The notes: generated from the letters alone by a model not told the origin. 64,000 nucleotides of DNA from Bradyrhizobium iriomotense (GCF_018129405.1 NZ_JAFCLP010000004.1:248001-312000); one strand, 5' to 3'; shown: positions 46,116 through 55,353, counted from the stretch's first letter. Made by a program: numbers and translations.

Positions 46116-46879
46116 AGATCCGGCCCGCCCATCAGCTCGACCGGCGTATGGCCGGCGGCGGCCTTCGCGGCGCGCGTTCCGAGATAAGCCGCGATCACGG
46201 CCGGATTGGACGTAACCTCGCGTGGGCTGCCGCGCGCGATCTCCTTGCCCTGGTGAAACACCATCACGCGGCTCGCGAGCGACATGATCACTTCCATGAT
46301 GTGCTCGACGATGACGAGCGTGATGCCGGAGCGATGGATGTCGCGGACGAGATCGATCGCGAGCCTCACCTCATGCGCGTTGAGACCGGCCATGGCCTCG
46401 TCGAGCAGCAGCACCTTCGGCTCGGTCGCAAGCGCGCGGGCGATCTCCAGCCGCTTGCGGCCGGGCGTGCCGAGCGAGCGCGCCGGCGCATCGGCAAGCC
46501 TGATCATGCCGACACGCTCCAGCACCGCACGCGCCCGGGTCTCGGCCTCCTTGCGATGCGGGGTGCGCAGGAAGGCACCGATCATGACGTTCTCGAGCAC
46601 CGTCATGCCCTCGAAGGTCTGCGGCACCTGGAAGGTGCGCGCAAGCCCGAGCCCGGCGCGCTGCTCCGGGGCGACGTCGGTGATGTCGGCCCCCTCGAAC
46701 AGCACGCGGCCGGAGGTGGTCTTGAGGTCGCCGGTGAGGCAATTGAAGAAGGTGGATTTACCCGCGCCGTTCGGGCCGATCAGGCCGAGGATGTCGCCCT
46801 GCTCCAGGGTCACGGAGGCGTCGTCCACCGCCTTGAAGCTGCCGAACGCCTTGGTGATGCCGCGCGCCTCAAGGAGCAT
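46112..46879 (-). CDS. livG: Branched-chain amino-acid type ABC transporter ATP-binding protein LivG
   Basis: 255 residues from the ATG at 46879, which matches the family start; upstream codons lie in livM. Walker A 'GPNGAGKSTFFNCLTGDLK', 'LARTFQVPQTFEGMTVLENV' as Q-loop, Walker B 'VLLLDEAMAGLNAHEVRLAI', and the LivG-type C-terminus 'VFHQGKEIARGSPREV'. The ABC signature is atypical: 'LGTPGRKRLEIARAL' where most LivG have 'LSYGQQRRLEIARAL'. Overlaps livM by 11 bp and livF by 4 bp. Confidence 0.92.
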   Translation of the reverse strand: MLLEARGITKAFGSFKAVDDASVTLEQGDILGLIGPNGAGKSTFFNCLTGDLKTTSGRVLFEGADITDVAPEQRAGLGLARTFQVPQTFEGMTVLENVMIGAFLRTPHRKEAETRARAVLERVGMIRLADAPARSLGTPGRKRLEIARALATEPKVLLLDEAMAGLNAHEVRLAIDLVRDIHRSGITLVIVEHIMEVIMSLASRVMVFHQGKEIARGSPREVTSNPAVIAAYLGTRAAKAAAGHTPVELMGGPDL

Positions 46880-47870
46880 GGCTTGCTTCCGTGTCGGTCT
46901 TCGACGTGTCAGTCTTCGAAGTGTCAGTCTTGGGCTTGCCGCGCCGCATGAGCAGGCTGAGCAGCCCGCCCGGCTGGAAGCGCGCAATCAGCACGATGAT
47001 CGCGCCATAGACCACGAAGGTGAGCCCGGCGCCTTTGCCGCCGAGCCAGCTGTTGGAGATCTCTTCCAGCGGCACCAGGATCGCAGCGCCAACGAGCGGC
47101 CCGAACAGCAGCCCTGCCCCGCCGAGCGCCGCCATGATCAGGATCTTCACCGAGATCAGGATCCCGAGCCCGGACTCGGGATCGACGAAGCCGAACATCA
47201 TTGCATAGAGCGCGCCGGCAACGCTGGTCAGCGCCGCGCTCAGCATGTAGGCGTAGAGTTTCGTGCGGCTGGCCGGCGCGCCGAGCGAGCGCGCGGCGCG
47301 TTCGGAATCCTTGATCGCGCGCAGGTAAAATCCCATCCGGCTGTTGGTCATCCACCAGGTGATCGCAAGCGTGATCGCGAGGATGGCGAGGAAGAGATAG
47401 TAATAGGGCAGCGCCGACAGGAACGAGAGATCGAAGATGTTGCGCGGCACGGTCGGACCGGAGAGACCGACGGCCGCGCCAAGCCATTCGGTGTTGGTCA
47501 CGATCAGCCGCATCGTTTCGGCGACCGCGATCGTCGCCATGCTGAAATAATGCCCGGACAGCCGCAGCGTCGGCACGCCGACGATCGCGGCGAGTCCCAC
47601 CGCCAGCACGATGCCGCCGGGAATGCCGAACAGCGGCGACAGGCCGAATTTGGCGTAAGCGCCCATCGCGGCGTAAGCGCCGCAGCCGAAGAACACGACA
47701 TGCCCCACCGAGACCTGCCCGGCATAGCCGCCGACGATGTTCCAGGCGGAGGCCGCAATCGCATAGAGCACTACCAGCGCGCCGAGGCGCTGCTGGAACG
47801 GCGAGGACAGCAGCAGCGGATAGGCGATCGCAAAGGCTGCGACGACCGAGAGCCAGATCCAGCGCCGCAT
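46869..47870 (-). CDS. livM: Branched-chain amino-acid type ABC transporter permease LivM
   Basis: 333 residues from the ATG at 47870, overlapping the livH stop by one base. About ten helices with the LivM core 'IVGGYAGQVSVGHVVFFGCG', 'AIVGVPTLRLSGHYFSMATI' and 'RAIKDSERAARSLGAPASRT' (ATPase contact). The last 20 residues hold a short tandem repeat 'TDTSKTDTSKTDTE', also visible as repeated DNA at about 46883-46925. This overlaps the livG start region. Partner of LivH. Confidence 0.92.
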   Translation of the reverse strand: MRRWIWLSVVAAFAIAYPLLLSSPFQQRLGALVVLYAIAASAWNIVGGYAGQVSVGHVVFFGCGAYAAMGAYAKFGLSPLFGIPGGIVLAVGLAAIVGVPTLRLSGHYFSMATIAVAETMRLIVTNTEWLGAAVGLSGPTVPRNIFDLSFLSALPYYYLFLAILAITLAITWWMTNSRMGFYLRAIKDSERAARSLGAPASRTKLYAYMLSAALTSVAGALYAMMFGFVDPESGLGILISVKILIMAALGGAGLLFGPLVGAAILVPLEEISNSWLGGKGAGLTFVVYGAIIVLIARFQPGGLLSLLMRRGKPKTDTSKTDTSKTDTEASHAP

Positions 47871-48733
47871 CACATCTTCCCCATCAGGCCCTGTGGCCGG
47901 AACCAGAGGAAGAACAGGAACAGGACATAGACGACGATGTCCTTGTAGATCGCGCCGATCAGATAGCCTGAGAGCGACTCGATGACGCCGATCAGGAGTC
48001 CTGCGACAAGCGCGCCGGGCACGCTGCCGAAGCCCCCGAGCGAGACCGTGACGAAGGCGACGATGCCGAGCGTCTCGCCGACGGTCGGCACGATGTAGAA
48101 GAAGTTCGCGATCAGCGCGCCGGCAAGACCGGTGGCGCCGGCCGCGATTGCCCAGGCGATCGCCTGCATGGTGTCGGGCCGGATGCCCATCAGCTGGGCC
48201 GCGGTCGCATCTTCCGCCACCGCCAGCATTTTCGAGCCGAGCGAGGTGCGCGTCAGCAACAGATGCAGGCCGAGCGTCACCAGGAGCGCGACGACACCCG
48301 CGAGCAGCCGCGAGGCCTCGATGCGCAGGCCGGCAAAGGCATAGGTGCCGCCCACGATGTTCGGCGGCATCGACAGGAAGTTGGCGCCGAACCACCAGAA
48401 CACGGAATAGCGCAGCAGCAGCGCGAGGCCGAAGGTGCCGAGGATCTGCGCCAGCATCGGCCCCTTCATGATGTCGCGGATCAGGCCGAAATAAACCACG
48501 ACACCGAGCGTGGCGAGCACCAGCGTCGCCAGCGGGGCGCCGAGAAGCGGCCCTCCCCCCATCAGGGTGTAGACGACATAGGCGACGTACATGCCGAGCA
48601 TGACGAAGTCGCCATGCGCGAAATTGACGATGTTCATCATGCCCCACACAAGCGTGAGGCCCGAGGAAAACAGGGCGTAGACGGCGCCAAGCAGAAGGCC
48701 GCCGATAATCACCTGCACGAGAACAAAGGACAT
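47870..48733 (-). CDS. livH: Branched-chain amino-acid type ABC transporter permease LivH
   Basis: 287 residues from the ATG at 48733. Family start 'VLVQVIIGGLLLGAVYALFS', 'MMNIVNFAHGDFVMLGMYVA', and the ATPase-contact region 'RTSLGSKMLAVAEDATAAQL' followed by 'SLGGFGSVPGALVAGLLIGV'. About eight helices. Imports amino acids or related acids with LivM, LivF, LivG and the binding protein upstream. Separated from livK by a hairpin terminator, so its expression is probably lower than that of livK. Confidence 0.93.
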   Translation of the reverse strand: MSFVLVQVIIGGLLLGAVYALFSSGLTLVWGMMNIVNFAHGDFVMLGMYVAYVVYTLMGGGPLLGAPLATLVLATLGVVVYFGLIRDIMKGPMLAQILGTFGLALLLRYSVFWWFGANFLSMPPNIVGGTYAFAGLRIEASRLLAGVVALLVTLGLHLLLTRTSLGSKMLAVAEDATAAQLMGIRPDTMQAIAWAIAAGATGLAGALIANFFYIVPTVGETLGIVAFVTVSLGGFGSVPGALVAGLLIGVIESLSGYLIGAIYKDIVVYVLFLFFLWFRPQGLMGKM

Positions 48734-48761
48734 GAGCTGCGCTGCTCTACCAAGCCTTGTG

Positions 48762-48791
48762 AAAAAGGCGGGACTAGCCAAGTCCCGCCTT
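48762..48791 (-). terminator. Intrinsic terminator/attenuator between livK and livH
   Basis: On the minus strand aaggcgggact and agtcccgcctt form a perfect 11-bp stem with a 5-nt loop, and the 3' side runs on into U residues (the A run at 48762-48766 on the plus strand). It lies 8 bp after the livK stop and 30 bp before the livH start, so it likely trims transcription after the binding-protein gene. Confidence 0.8.
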
Positions 48792-48798
48792 CGCGTGA

Positions 48799-50052
48799 TC
48801 ACCAGCCCTTGTAGGGCAGCATCGGCGCCTTCTGGGCATTGGCCTTCGGCCACACCGAGACGTAGTTCTCGCCGTCCTGAAGCTGGATGATGTAGGCCGA
48901 AGCCAGGATGTTCTGGCCCTTGTCGTCGAACTTCACGCCCTTGTAGCCCATGATGAGCTGTTCGGGCTTGAGGTCGGTCGCCTTCAGCGCGGCCTGGATC
49001 TTGGCCGGATCGGTCGAGCCGGCGCGGTCGATGGCGTCGACCAGCGCGAAGAAGCCCTGCATCTGGCGGCCGACGGTGTCGTCCATCTCCTCGCCGCTCT
49101 TCTTCTTGTACATGTCGGCGACGATGGCAGACGGCGATCCGGACGGACCCACTGCCCAGGACGAGCGGTTGAAGACGCCTTGTGAGAGCTTGCCGACCGC
49201 CTTGATGAAGGACGGATCGGAATAGCCGGCGTCGTCCGCGAGCAGCAGCGGCGGCTTGTAGTCGAGCGACTGCATCGTCTTGGCGAACAGGATCGCGTCC
49301 GACGTGTAGCTGATCATCAGCACGACATCGGGCTTCTTCTCCTTGAGCTGAAGCACCTGGGCCTGCACATCGGTGGCGTTGACGGGATAGGCGATGTCGA
49401 TGACCCCGTTGCGCTCCTTCGCCTTGAATCCGGAAGCGATCGTGTTGGCGACCGAGGTGCCGTATTCGGTGTTGTCATGGACCAGCGCGATGCTGTCGGT
49501 CTTGGCGCCGGCCGCCTTCATGTCGGTGAGGAATTCGTCGTAGATGCGGACGAAGTCCGGCGCGATCGGCGTGGTGCGGAAGAACCATTTGAAGCCGCGC
49601 TCGGTGAGATTGGCGGCAACCGATTCCGGCGTGAGGAACGGGATGCCGTATTTCTCGGCAATCGCGCTCGATGTCAGCGTGATGCCGGACTGATAGGCGC
49701 CGAGGATCGCGGCGACCTTCTCTTCCGTGATCAGCCGCAGCGCCTGGTTCTGCCCTGTCGCCGGGCTACCCTGGTTGTCGGCGAACACCACCTCGACCTT
49801 GGCGCCGCCGAGGCCGGCAAGGCCGGCGTTCTTCGCCAGCGGGAGACTGCCGAGCTCCGGATGCGCGTTGTTGATGATGTCCATGGCGACCTCGAGCGCC
49901 GCCTTGGCGTGCGCGCCGATCGAGGCCGTGCCGCCGGACATCGGCAGGATCGCGCCGATCTTGACGACCTTGTCCTGCGCCTTTGCGCCCGGGACGAGCG
50001 CAAGGGACATTGCGGCCGCGCAAAGCAGCCCTGTGACCTGCTTCGATGTCAT
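48799..50052 (-). CDS. livK: Branched-chain amino-acid type ABC transporter substrate-binding protein
   Basis: 417-codon-scale protein (416-417 residues) from the ATG at 50052, which has GGGAGG upstream. Sec signal 'GLLCAAAMSLALVPGAKAQD'. The Leu/Ile/Val-binding fold shows 'VKIGAILPMSGGTASIGAHA', 'VVFADNQGSPATGQNQALRL', 'AAILGAYQSGITLTSSAIAE' and 'LMISYTSDAILFAKTMQSLD'. The family binds many acids and amides besides Leu/Ile/Val, so the substrate is open. First gene of the leftward liv operon. Confidence 0.92.
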   Translation of the reverse strand: MTSKQVTGLLCAAAMSLALVPGAKAQDKVVKIGAILPMSGGTASIGAHAKAALEVAMDIINNAHPELGSLPLAKNAGLAGLGGAKVEVVFADNQGSPATGQNQALRLITEEKVAAILGAYQSGITLTSSAIAEKYGIPFLTPESVAANLTERGFKWFFRTTPIAPDFVRIYDEFLTDMKAAGAKTDSIALVHDNTEYGTSVANTIASGFKAKERNGVIDIAYPVNATDVQAQVLQLKEKKPDVVLMISYTSDAILFAKTMQSLDYKPPLLLADDAGYSDPSFIKAVGKLSQGVFNRSSWAVGPSGSPSAIVADMYKKKSGEEMDDTVGRQMQGFFALVDAIDRAGSTDPAKIQAALKATDLKPEQLIMGYKGVKFDDKGQNILASAYIIQLQDGENYVSVWPKANAQKAPMLPYKGW

Positions 50053-50246
50053 GAAATCAGACCTCCCAAAGGGTTTCCCCAACCAAGATTTTTTGGAGAG
50101 CTTGGGCGAAACGCCTGCCTCCGTTGATTATGCCTGGCTGCGGGAGGATGGCATGCCGACTGGCGACCGGCAAGGTGAAACGGACTGCGACGATGCTGCA
50201 TGAGCGGGGGTGGCAACTCCGACGAGGACCGCCGGTGCAAGAACGT

Positions 50247-50323
50247 GTAGCCCGGGTGAGCGCAGCGACACCCGGGACAACCGTGACCGCGACCCCGGAT
50301 GTCGCTTCGCTCATCCGGGCTAC
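50247..50323. repeat. Palindromic intergenic repeat (gtagcccgg family)
   Basis: gtagcccgggtgagcgcagc and cttcgctcatccgggctac form the arms. Closely related to the copy at 29078-29152 (both have gtagcccgggtgagcg). It fills the gap between livK and the DUF1428 gene. Confidence 0.82.
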
Positions 50324-50344
50324 GGATCTCCCGCTCCACTTCGC

Positions 50345-50707
50345 TCAACTAATTACGTCGCTCGCCCTCAACAGCGTCGTGAAGCCGCCATAGATCATGC
50401 GCTTGCCGTCGAACGGCATGTCGCCGTGCTTGAGCCGCGGGTCCGCCATCACCTTCTTGTTGACGGCGTCGCGCGTCTCCCGATCGCGATAGACGATCCA
50501 GGCGAACACCACGACCTCGCCTTCCTTCGCCATCACCGCGCGCGGAAACGACGTCAGCTCGCCATAGGGGACGTCGTCACTGACGCACTCGACATAGTCG
50601 AGCGCGCCATGCTCCATCCAGACCGCGCAGGCCGTTCGCGCCAGGGTCTTGTAGGCCTCGATCTTGTCCGCGGGGACAGCCAGCACGAATCCATCGACAT
50701 AGGGCAT
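50345..50707 (-). CDS. DUF1428 family protein
   Basis: 120 residues from the ATG at 50707 (AGGAGATC upstream); the frame remains open further but without a ribosome site. Sequence features: 'MPYVDGFVLAVPADKIEAYK', 'VWMEHGALDYVECVSDDVPY', 'FAWIVYRDRETRDAVNKKVM' and 'MPFDGKRMIYGGFTTLLRA'. This matches the DUF1428 family, ferredoxin-like alpha+beta dimers with no established function (E. coli YbaA is a member). Stands alone between livK and the divergent DUF3616 gene. Confidence 0.87.
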   Translation of the reverse strand: MPYVDGFVLAVPADKIEAYKTLARTACAVWMEHGALDYVECVSDDVPYGELTSFPRAVMAKEGEVVVFAWIVYRDRETRDAVNKKVMADPRLKHGDMPFDGKRMIYGGFTTLLRASDVIS

Positions 50708-50922
50708 TCCTGATCTCCTTGGGTTGTATGTATCCCAAGGACGATCGGCGGCGCGGCGATCCGACCCTGACAATGTGATTTCAGATGAGGCAAACCGTCG
50801 CGAGCGCCGGCGCGGGCCGGCATAGGCGGCCCGACGCACTTGGCGGTTGCGTAGCAAAATTTGACACGTTTGCGATGCAAGTGCATGCTGCTTTTTTTAT
50901 TGGTTGTTTTGGGGAATTGCGC

Positions 50923-51987
50923 ATGGTCCGGATTGCTCACGCACTGCGCTTGCTGGCCATCACCACTCTTTCGTCGGGCGTGGTCTTCGGGCTGGCGGCA
51001 GCACAAACCCCCGGCCAGATCGTAACCTACCGCGGCGCTTGCGACGGCTCGGCTGCGGTTGCGCTCGATCCGGATCGTTTCGCCGTCGCTGACGACGACA
51101 GCAATGTCCTCAACATCTATCGGATCGGAACGCCGGACGCTCTGACACTCAATCTCGATGGGTTCCTCGAAGCGCCGCTGAAGAAAAAACAACCTGGACC
51201 AGACGGCAAACCGGCTTTCAAGGAAGCCGATATCGAGGGCGCGGCGCGGATCGGCGATCGCATCTACTGGATCGGTTCGCACGGCCGCGATTCCGACGGG
51301 GATGCTGAGCCGGGCCGCGCGCGCTTGTTCGCAACACGCATTGTGCCGGATCCGGCGGGGCCTCGTCTCGAGCAGGTGAATGCTGCCGCCTACAAGAACT
51401 TGCGCGAGGACATGTTCGACGACGAGAAGTTAAAACCCTTGAAACTCGCCGAGGCCTACGCGCCGGACAAAAAGAAGAACGGGCCGCCCCCGGAGTCGGA
51501 CAACGGGTTCAACATCGAGGGGCTCGCGGCGACGCCGGATGGACGTCTTCTGATTGGATTCCGCAACCCGCGCCCCGGCAACAATGCCGTGGTGATCCGT
51601 CTCGACAATCCGGCCGAGGTGGTGGACGGCAAGAAACCCGTCTTCGGCAAATCATGGCAGCTGGAAAACCTCGAAGGACGGGGCATCCGCAGCATCGAAC
51701 GGATCAACGACACCTATGTCATCGTCGCCGGCCCCCATCTCGATGCCGAGAATTCGAGCATAAAGCCGCCGTTCGCGCTCTACACCTGGAGTGGCCGGGA
51801 GACGGACAACAAGCCGGCCGAGATGAAGGGCGTGGCGATCCCCGCCGATTTTACACCCGAGGCGGTGTTTGCGATTCCAGGCAGCTCGAACATGATGCTG
51901 CTGTCCGACGATGGCAACAAGACGTGCAAGAAGGCGGACAAGTCCGAGAAATCCTTCCGGGCACTGACCCTGCCGGCGCCAAAATGA
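50923..51987 (+). CDS. Secreted DUF3616-family protein
   Basis: 354 residues from ATG 50923. Signal peptide 'LRLLAITTLSSGVVFGLAAA', then a beta-propeller-like body: 'YRGACDGSAAVALDPDRFAV', 'DDDSNVLNIYRIGTPDALTL', 'EADIEGAARIGDRIYWIGSH', 'NGFNIEGLAATPDGRLLIGF', 'MMLLSDDGNKTC'. This agrees with DUF3616, a family of exported proteins of unknown role. An earlier ATG at 50875 is possible. Only 31 bp separate it from the CXXCH protein gene; they form a likely exported pair. Confidence 0.8.
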   Translation: MVRIAHALRLLAITTLSSGVVFGLAAAQTPGQIVTYRGACDGSAAVALDPDRFAVADDDSNVLNIYRIGTPDALTLNLDGFLEAPLKKKQPGPDGKPAFKEADIEGAARIGDRIYWIGSHGRDSDGDAEPGRARLFATRIVPDPAGPRLEQVNAAAYKNLREDMFDDEKLKPLKLAEAYAPDKKKNGPPPESDNGFNIEGLAATPDGRLLIGFRNPRPGNNAVVIRLDNPAEVVDGKKPVFGKSWQLENLEGRGIRSIERINDTYVIVAGPHLDAENSSIKPPFALYTWSGRETDNKPAEMKGVAIPADFTPEAVFAIPGSSNMMLLSDDGNKTCKKADKSEKSFRALTLPAPK

Positions 51988-52018
51988 CAGTTCGCCGTGG
52001 TTCGGCAGGAGTGCTCCG

Positions 52019-54055
52019 GTGAAAGTATCGCGATGCCCTTTCTTGCAGCTAGCGGCGGCACTGCTGCTGCTGACCGTGCCCGCTGTTGCCCATCCGCTCG
52101 ACCGAGGTCTCGCGATCGTCGATCCCGCGGTCGTCGAGAAGCTCGATCGCGATTTTGGCGTCGCCCAGATGCTCGGAGGCGTTGCGCCCGGTGGCGGCAC
52201 CATCAGCAATGACAAGCTGTTCGCGCGCCCGGGCATGGCCGAGGTTCGCAAATACATTCTGCAGCGGATCGAGGACTACAATCAGGAATTCAACCACGGT
52301 CACGACGACCCGCGCGTGCTCGACGTGCGGTTCGTGCAGGGGGCGATCGCGCGCTTTCAGCTCGCCGGTGTCGTCAACCGTATGGACCGCGGATTCGTCG
52401 GCGAATTGAAAGAGGCTTGCGGCGAAATCCGGCTGATCTACCGCCTGTTCTACAAGGGCACCGCCACGGTGGGAAACATCTCCGCCCCAGTTGAATCGCG
52501 TCTGCCGATGACGCTCAATGTCACCTTGAAAGCGAACACCGGAGACGGCTGCGCTGCCGCGGCGAAGCGCTGGCTCGATGCGCCACCCGAGACGGCCTCG
52601 GTCGCCGAGCAAGTGCAGCACTTCAAGACCAAGGGGGCGCTGGCAGGCGTCAAGCCGGCGCAGATCGACCGGCTCGAATTCAATTACCAGATCCTGCGGC
52701 GGCCAGCCGGCGAGGCGGACAATGGGGTCGGCGACTTCGGCGGCCGCGCCGAGTATCTGCTGTCCGTCTTCCGCTGGAGCAAGCAGGACAAGGCCTTTGT
52801 CCGCAACCGGATGGAGAACCAGATCGATCCGGAGCGATTCCAAAAAAGTGCCGCCGATCGCAAGGCGTTGAACGATGCCGTGATGCTGCTCGACTTCCTG
52901 CGCGACCTCGACAACGGCCGGGCCATGCTTCCGACCGCGCTGACCACGCGCGAAGCGATATCGATCTCCCCGGGCGGGCAGACCCGCACCCGTAACCGGC
53001 CGTTCGATGACTTGATGGACGAGGCGCGCTTCCAGCAGTTGATGGCGCAGCTGAAGGCCAAGGGCGAACGACTGCAGAATATCGCCTCGTTCGAGGGCTT
53101 CGTGGCGCGGCTCAATGACCTGACTTGCGCGGGCTGTCACCAGACCCGCGCCATCGCCGGCTTCCATTTTCCCGGCGCCGACTGGGCCGCCGCGCCGAAG
53201 ATCAACGCGGTGTTCGTCGCAGGCTCGCCGCATTTTTACGGCGACCTGCCCCGCCGCCGCGCGATCGTCGAGGCTTATGCGAAGGGTGCCGCACCGAATT
53301 TCCGCCGCAGCTTCGCAGCCCGGCCCGAGCCCTCGACGGTCGCGGCGCTGGCGGGCACGCAAATCGCCGGCGGCTGGGGCGCGGTCTGCTACAAGCCGCC
53401 CGATCCGAACAAGCCGGATGGCTCCTTCACTGCGATGACGAGTTGCGCCGAGGGGCTGGAATGCCAGATCATCACGCGCAGCAAGCGGCACCCCGGGATG
53501 GGCATGTGTCTGCCGCCCGAAACATCTGTTCAGGTCGGCGACCCGCTCGAGATCACGACCGTCACGTACGGCGAAGGCAGCAATGCCTTTGACCACGAAC
53601 ATCTGAGCAAGCCCGAACCGGAAGCAGGACGCGAACGCGCACCGGGTGTCGGGGAATTGCCCGAGAATTCGACCACGTCGAAATATATCCGACAACATCA
53701 GCGCGGGATGAGCGGTTTTGGCGGCTTCCCGGCCGGCATGTTGCGAATCCGCGGATGCAGCGGTGCACCCGGTGAACAGGCCAGTCCTGACAACCCCGAA
53801 TCCATCTGCGTGCAAATGGCCGATGACGGGTTCAACAAGTGCGTCAGCGAGAAACCGTTTTCGCTCTGTCTTGCGGCCAACGTTCAGAATCCGGTGGTCA
53901 AGCCGGGCGGCCCGCGTGCCTGCAACGTCGCCTCCCCCTGCCGCGAAGACTACATCTGCACAGGCAGCGAGAAAGCCGGAACCGGCGCCTGCATCCCTCC
54001 CTATTTCGTTTTCCAGTTCAGGGTGGACCGCCACCCAAGCAACATTTCCCCTTGA
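52019..54055 (+). CDS. Large secreted protein with one c-type haem motif and Cys-rich C-terminus
   Basis: 678 residues from GTG 52019 (AGGAG upstream). Signal peptide 'PFLQLAAALLLLTVPAVAHP'. The middle (about 365-385) has 'LNDLTCAGCHQTRAIAGFHF', a CXXCH haem-attachment motif. The C-terminal third has many spaced Cys ('GGWGAVCYKPPDPNKPDG', 'SCAEGLECQII', 'RACNVASPCREDYICTGS', 'GTGACIPPYFVFQF'), likely disulfide-bonded. I do not recognise a named family. Probably a periplasmic or extracellular haem protein. Paired with the DUF3616 gene. The usual axial Met is not obvious. Confidence 0.72.
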   Translation: MKVSRCPFLQLAAALLLLTVPAVAHPLDRGLAIVDPAVVEKLDRDFGVAQMLGGVAPGGGTISNDKLFARPGMAEVRKYILQRIEDYNQEFNHGHDDPRVLDVRFVQGAIARFQLAGVVNRMDRGFVGELKEACGEIRLIYRLFYKGTATVGNISAPVESRLPMTLNVTLKANTGDGCAAAAKRWLDAPPETASVAEQVQHFKTKGALAGVKPAQIDRLEFNYQILRRPAGEADNGVGDFGGRAEYLLSVFRWSKQDKAFVRNRMENQIDPERFQKSAADRKALNDAVMLLDFLRDLDNGRAMLPTALTTREAISISPGGQTRTRNRPFDDLMDEARFQQLMAQLKAKGERLQNIASFEGFVARLNDLTCAGCHQTRAIAGFHFPGADWAAAPKINAVFVAGSPHFYGDLPRRRAIVEAYAKGAAPNFRRSFAARPEPSTVAALAGTQIAGGWGAVCYKPPDPNKPDGSFTAMTSCAEGLECQIITRSKRHPGMGMCLPPETSVQVGDPLEITTVTYGEGSNAFDHEHLSKPEPEAGRERAPGVGELPENSTTSKYIRQHQRGMSGFGGFPAGMLRIRGCSGAPGEQASPDNPESICVQMADDGFNKCVSEKPFSLCLAANVQNPVVKPGGPRACNVASPCREDYICTGSEKAGTGACIPPYFVFQFRVDRHPSNISP

Positions 54056-54126
54056 TGCGCGCCGGAAGGGGCGCGCTGACAAGGTTCGTGAAACCTTCAA
54101 TCGCAGATCTGACCAGGGAGCGTTGA

Positions 54127-55353
54127 ATGCCGATCGTGGGAACGGGATGGGAGCTTCATCTCAAACGTCTTGGGATGCACAAGAGCGGCCCGAGGCAGCG
54201 CACCTATGGCAGCTATCAGGTCTATATCGACGGCCAGGCGCAACCGGGCCTGGCGGGATTCATCTGCGAAAGATTGGGGCCCGGCAACAACGTGACCGCA
54301 GGCAACGGCAAGCGCATCGAGGCGAAGACCTATCCGCTGTGGACGCAGTTCGGTCAGTACCGCTCTATCGGCTACTCGACAGATCAGGAGGTGGCGGGCA
54401 AACCGCCGATGCCCGCGATCCTGCTACTCGGAACCGGCGCGCGAACTGGCATTCTGATTCACCCCGCGCATCCGCCCAATCTTTATCTGTCGAGCATCGG
54501 CTGCCTCAATCCGACCAGCGCCGTCGGACCCGCAGATCTCATCGACTTCTGGGATTCACACCGCCGGGTGATCGCCCTGCTGGAGAGCCTGAAGACCTAT
54601 GCGCCCACCGCTTTCGCCCATGAAGTCACGAGCCGGATCAAGGACGCCTCGATCGTCATCGACGGCGAACCGACGGAGCAGCTCACCGCGACGCCCGTCG
54701 CTGCTCTCGCGGCGGTGTCGGCAGAGACCGCTCTGTTGCTGCCGATCTCGAAGGCGTCAGCGCTGATTTGCGCCAGATGGCTGATGGACAATTTCGGCGA
54801 CAGGATCACAAACGCCTGTACGGACAAGATCTACAAGCCAAAACATCTGTGCGCGATCGTGTGCCAGGAGACCGCCTACAAGTGGATTCCGTGGATCGGC
54901 ACCCAATCGGTCCAGACGATCGTCGAGCGGGCCGTGTTCGATGCGAGCGGCGATTACCCCGGCACCTCGCGCGGCCCATTTCCGAAGAACACCGCGGCGT
55001 TCCGCGACAAATACGGAGATTCCTTCGCCGACCTACTGATCGAGGAAGCGAACAAGACCCGTCGCCTGCAGGGCTGGGGCGACAAGTCCTGGGTCTACAA
55101 GGGCTACGGCCTGTTTCAGTACGACCTGCAGCATGTGAAGACCGCGGAAGGCTTCTTCAAGAACAGGGAATGGTACAGTTTCGACAATTGCCTGAGCCGC
55201 GTTGTCGAGGAGCTCGACGACAAGCTGGCCGCCCAGGGCGGAGACCTCTGGAAGGCCATCAAGGCCTACAACGGCTCGGGTCCAGCCGCCGAGAAATACA
55301 TGCAAAACGTCAAGGCGTTCACGGAATACTGCGAGGAGGTGACGGGGGCCTGA
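54127..55353 (+). CDS. DUF5675-like domain fused to lytic-transglycosylase-like domain
   Basis: 408 residues, no signal peptide. The first ~150 residues resemble DUF5675 (phage-linked): 'LHLKRLGMHKSGPRQRTYGS', 'ILIHPAHPPNLYLSSIGCLN', comparable to its 'ILIHPGN...GCIL' motif. The C-terminal ~170 residues look like a lysozyme/SLT-type fold: catalytic-Glu candidate in 'CAIVCQETAYKW', 'YKGYGLFQYDLQHVKT', and 'AIKAYNGSGPAAEKYM', like the 'AYNAG...Y' motif of transglycosylases. A peptidoglycan-acting enzyme is a reasonable guess. It ends 53 bp before tRNA-Gln. The frame is intact and independent of neighbours. Confidence 0.65.
   Translation: MPIVGTGWELHLKRLGMHKSGPRQRTYGSYQVYIDGQAQPGLAGFICERLGPGNNVTAGNGKRIEAKTYPLWTQFGQYRSIGYSTDQEVAGKPPMPAILLLGTGARTGILIHPAHPPNLYLSSIGCLNPTSAVGPADLIDFWDSHRRVIALLESLKTYAPTAFAHEVTSRIKDASIVIDGEPTEQLTATPVAALAAVSAETALLLPISKASALICARWLMDNFGDRITNACTDKIYKPKHLCAIVCQETAYKWIPWIGTQSVQTIVERAVFDASGDYPGTSRGPFPKNTAAFRDKYGDSFADLLIEEANKTRRLQGWGDKSWVYKGYGLFQYDLQHVKTAEGFFKNREWYSFDNCLSRVVEELDDKLAAQGGDLWKAIKAYNGSGPAAEKYMQNVKAFTEYCEEVTGA

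Noticed and set aside
52049-54100. 683-residue open frame on the minus strand opposite the CXXCH protein gene
   Set aside because: It mirrors the codons of the plus-strand gene, is Arg/Gly-rich without any domain or signal peptide, and has no ribosome site. The plus frame has a signal peptide and CXXCH.
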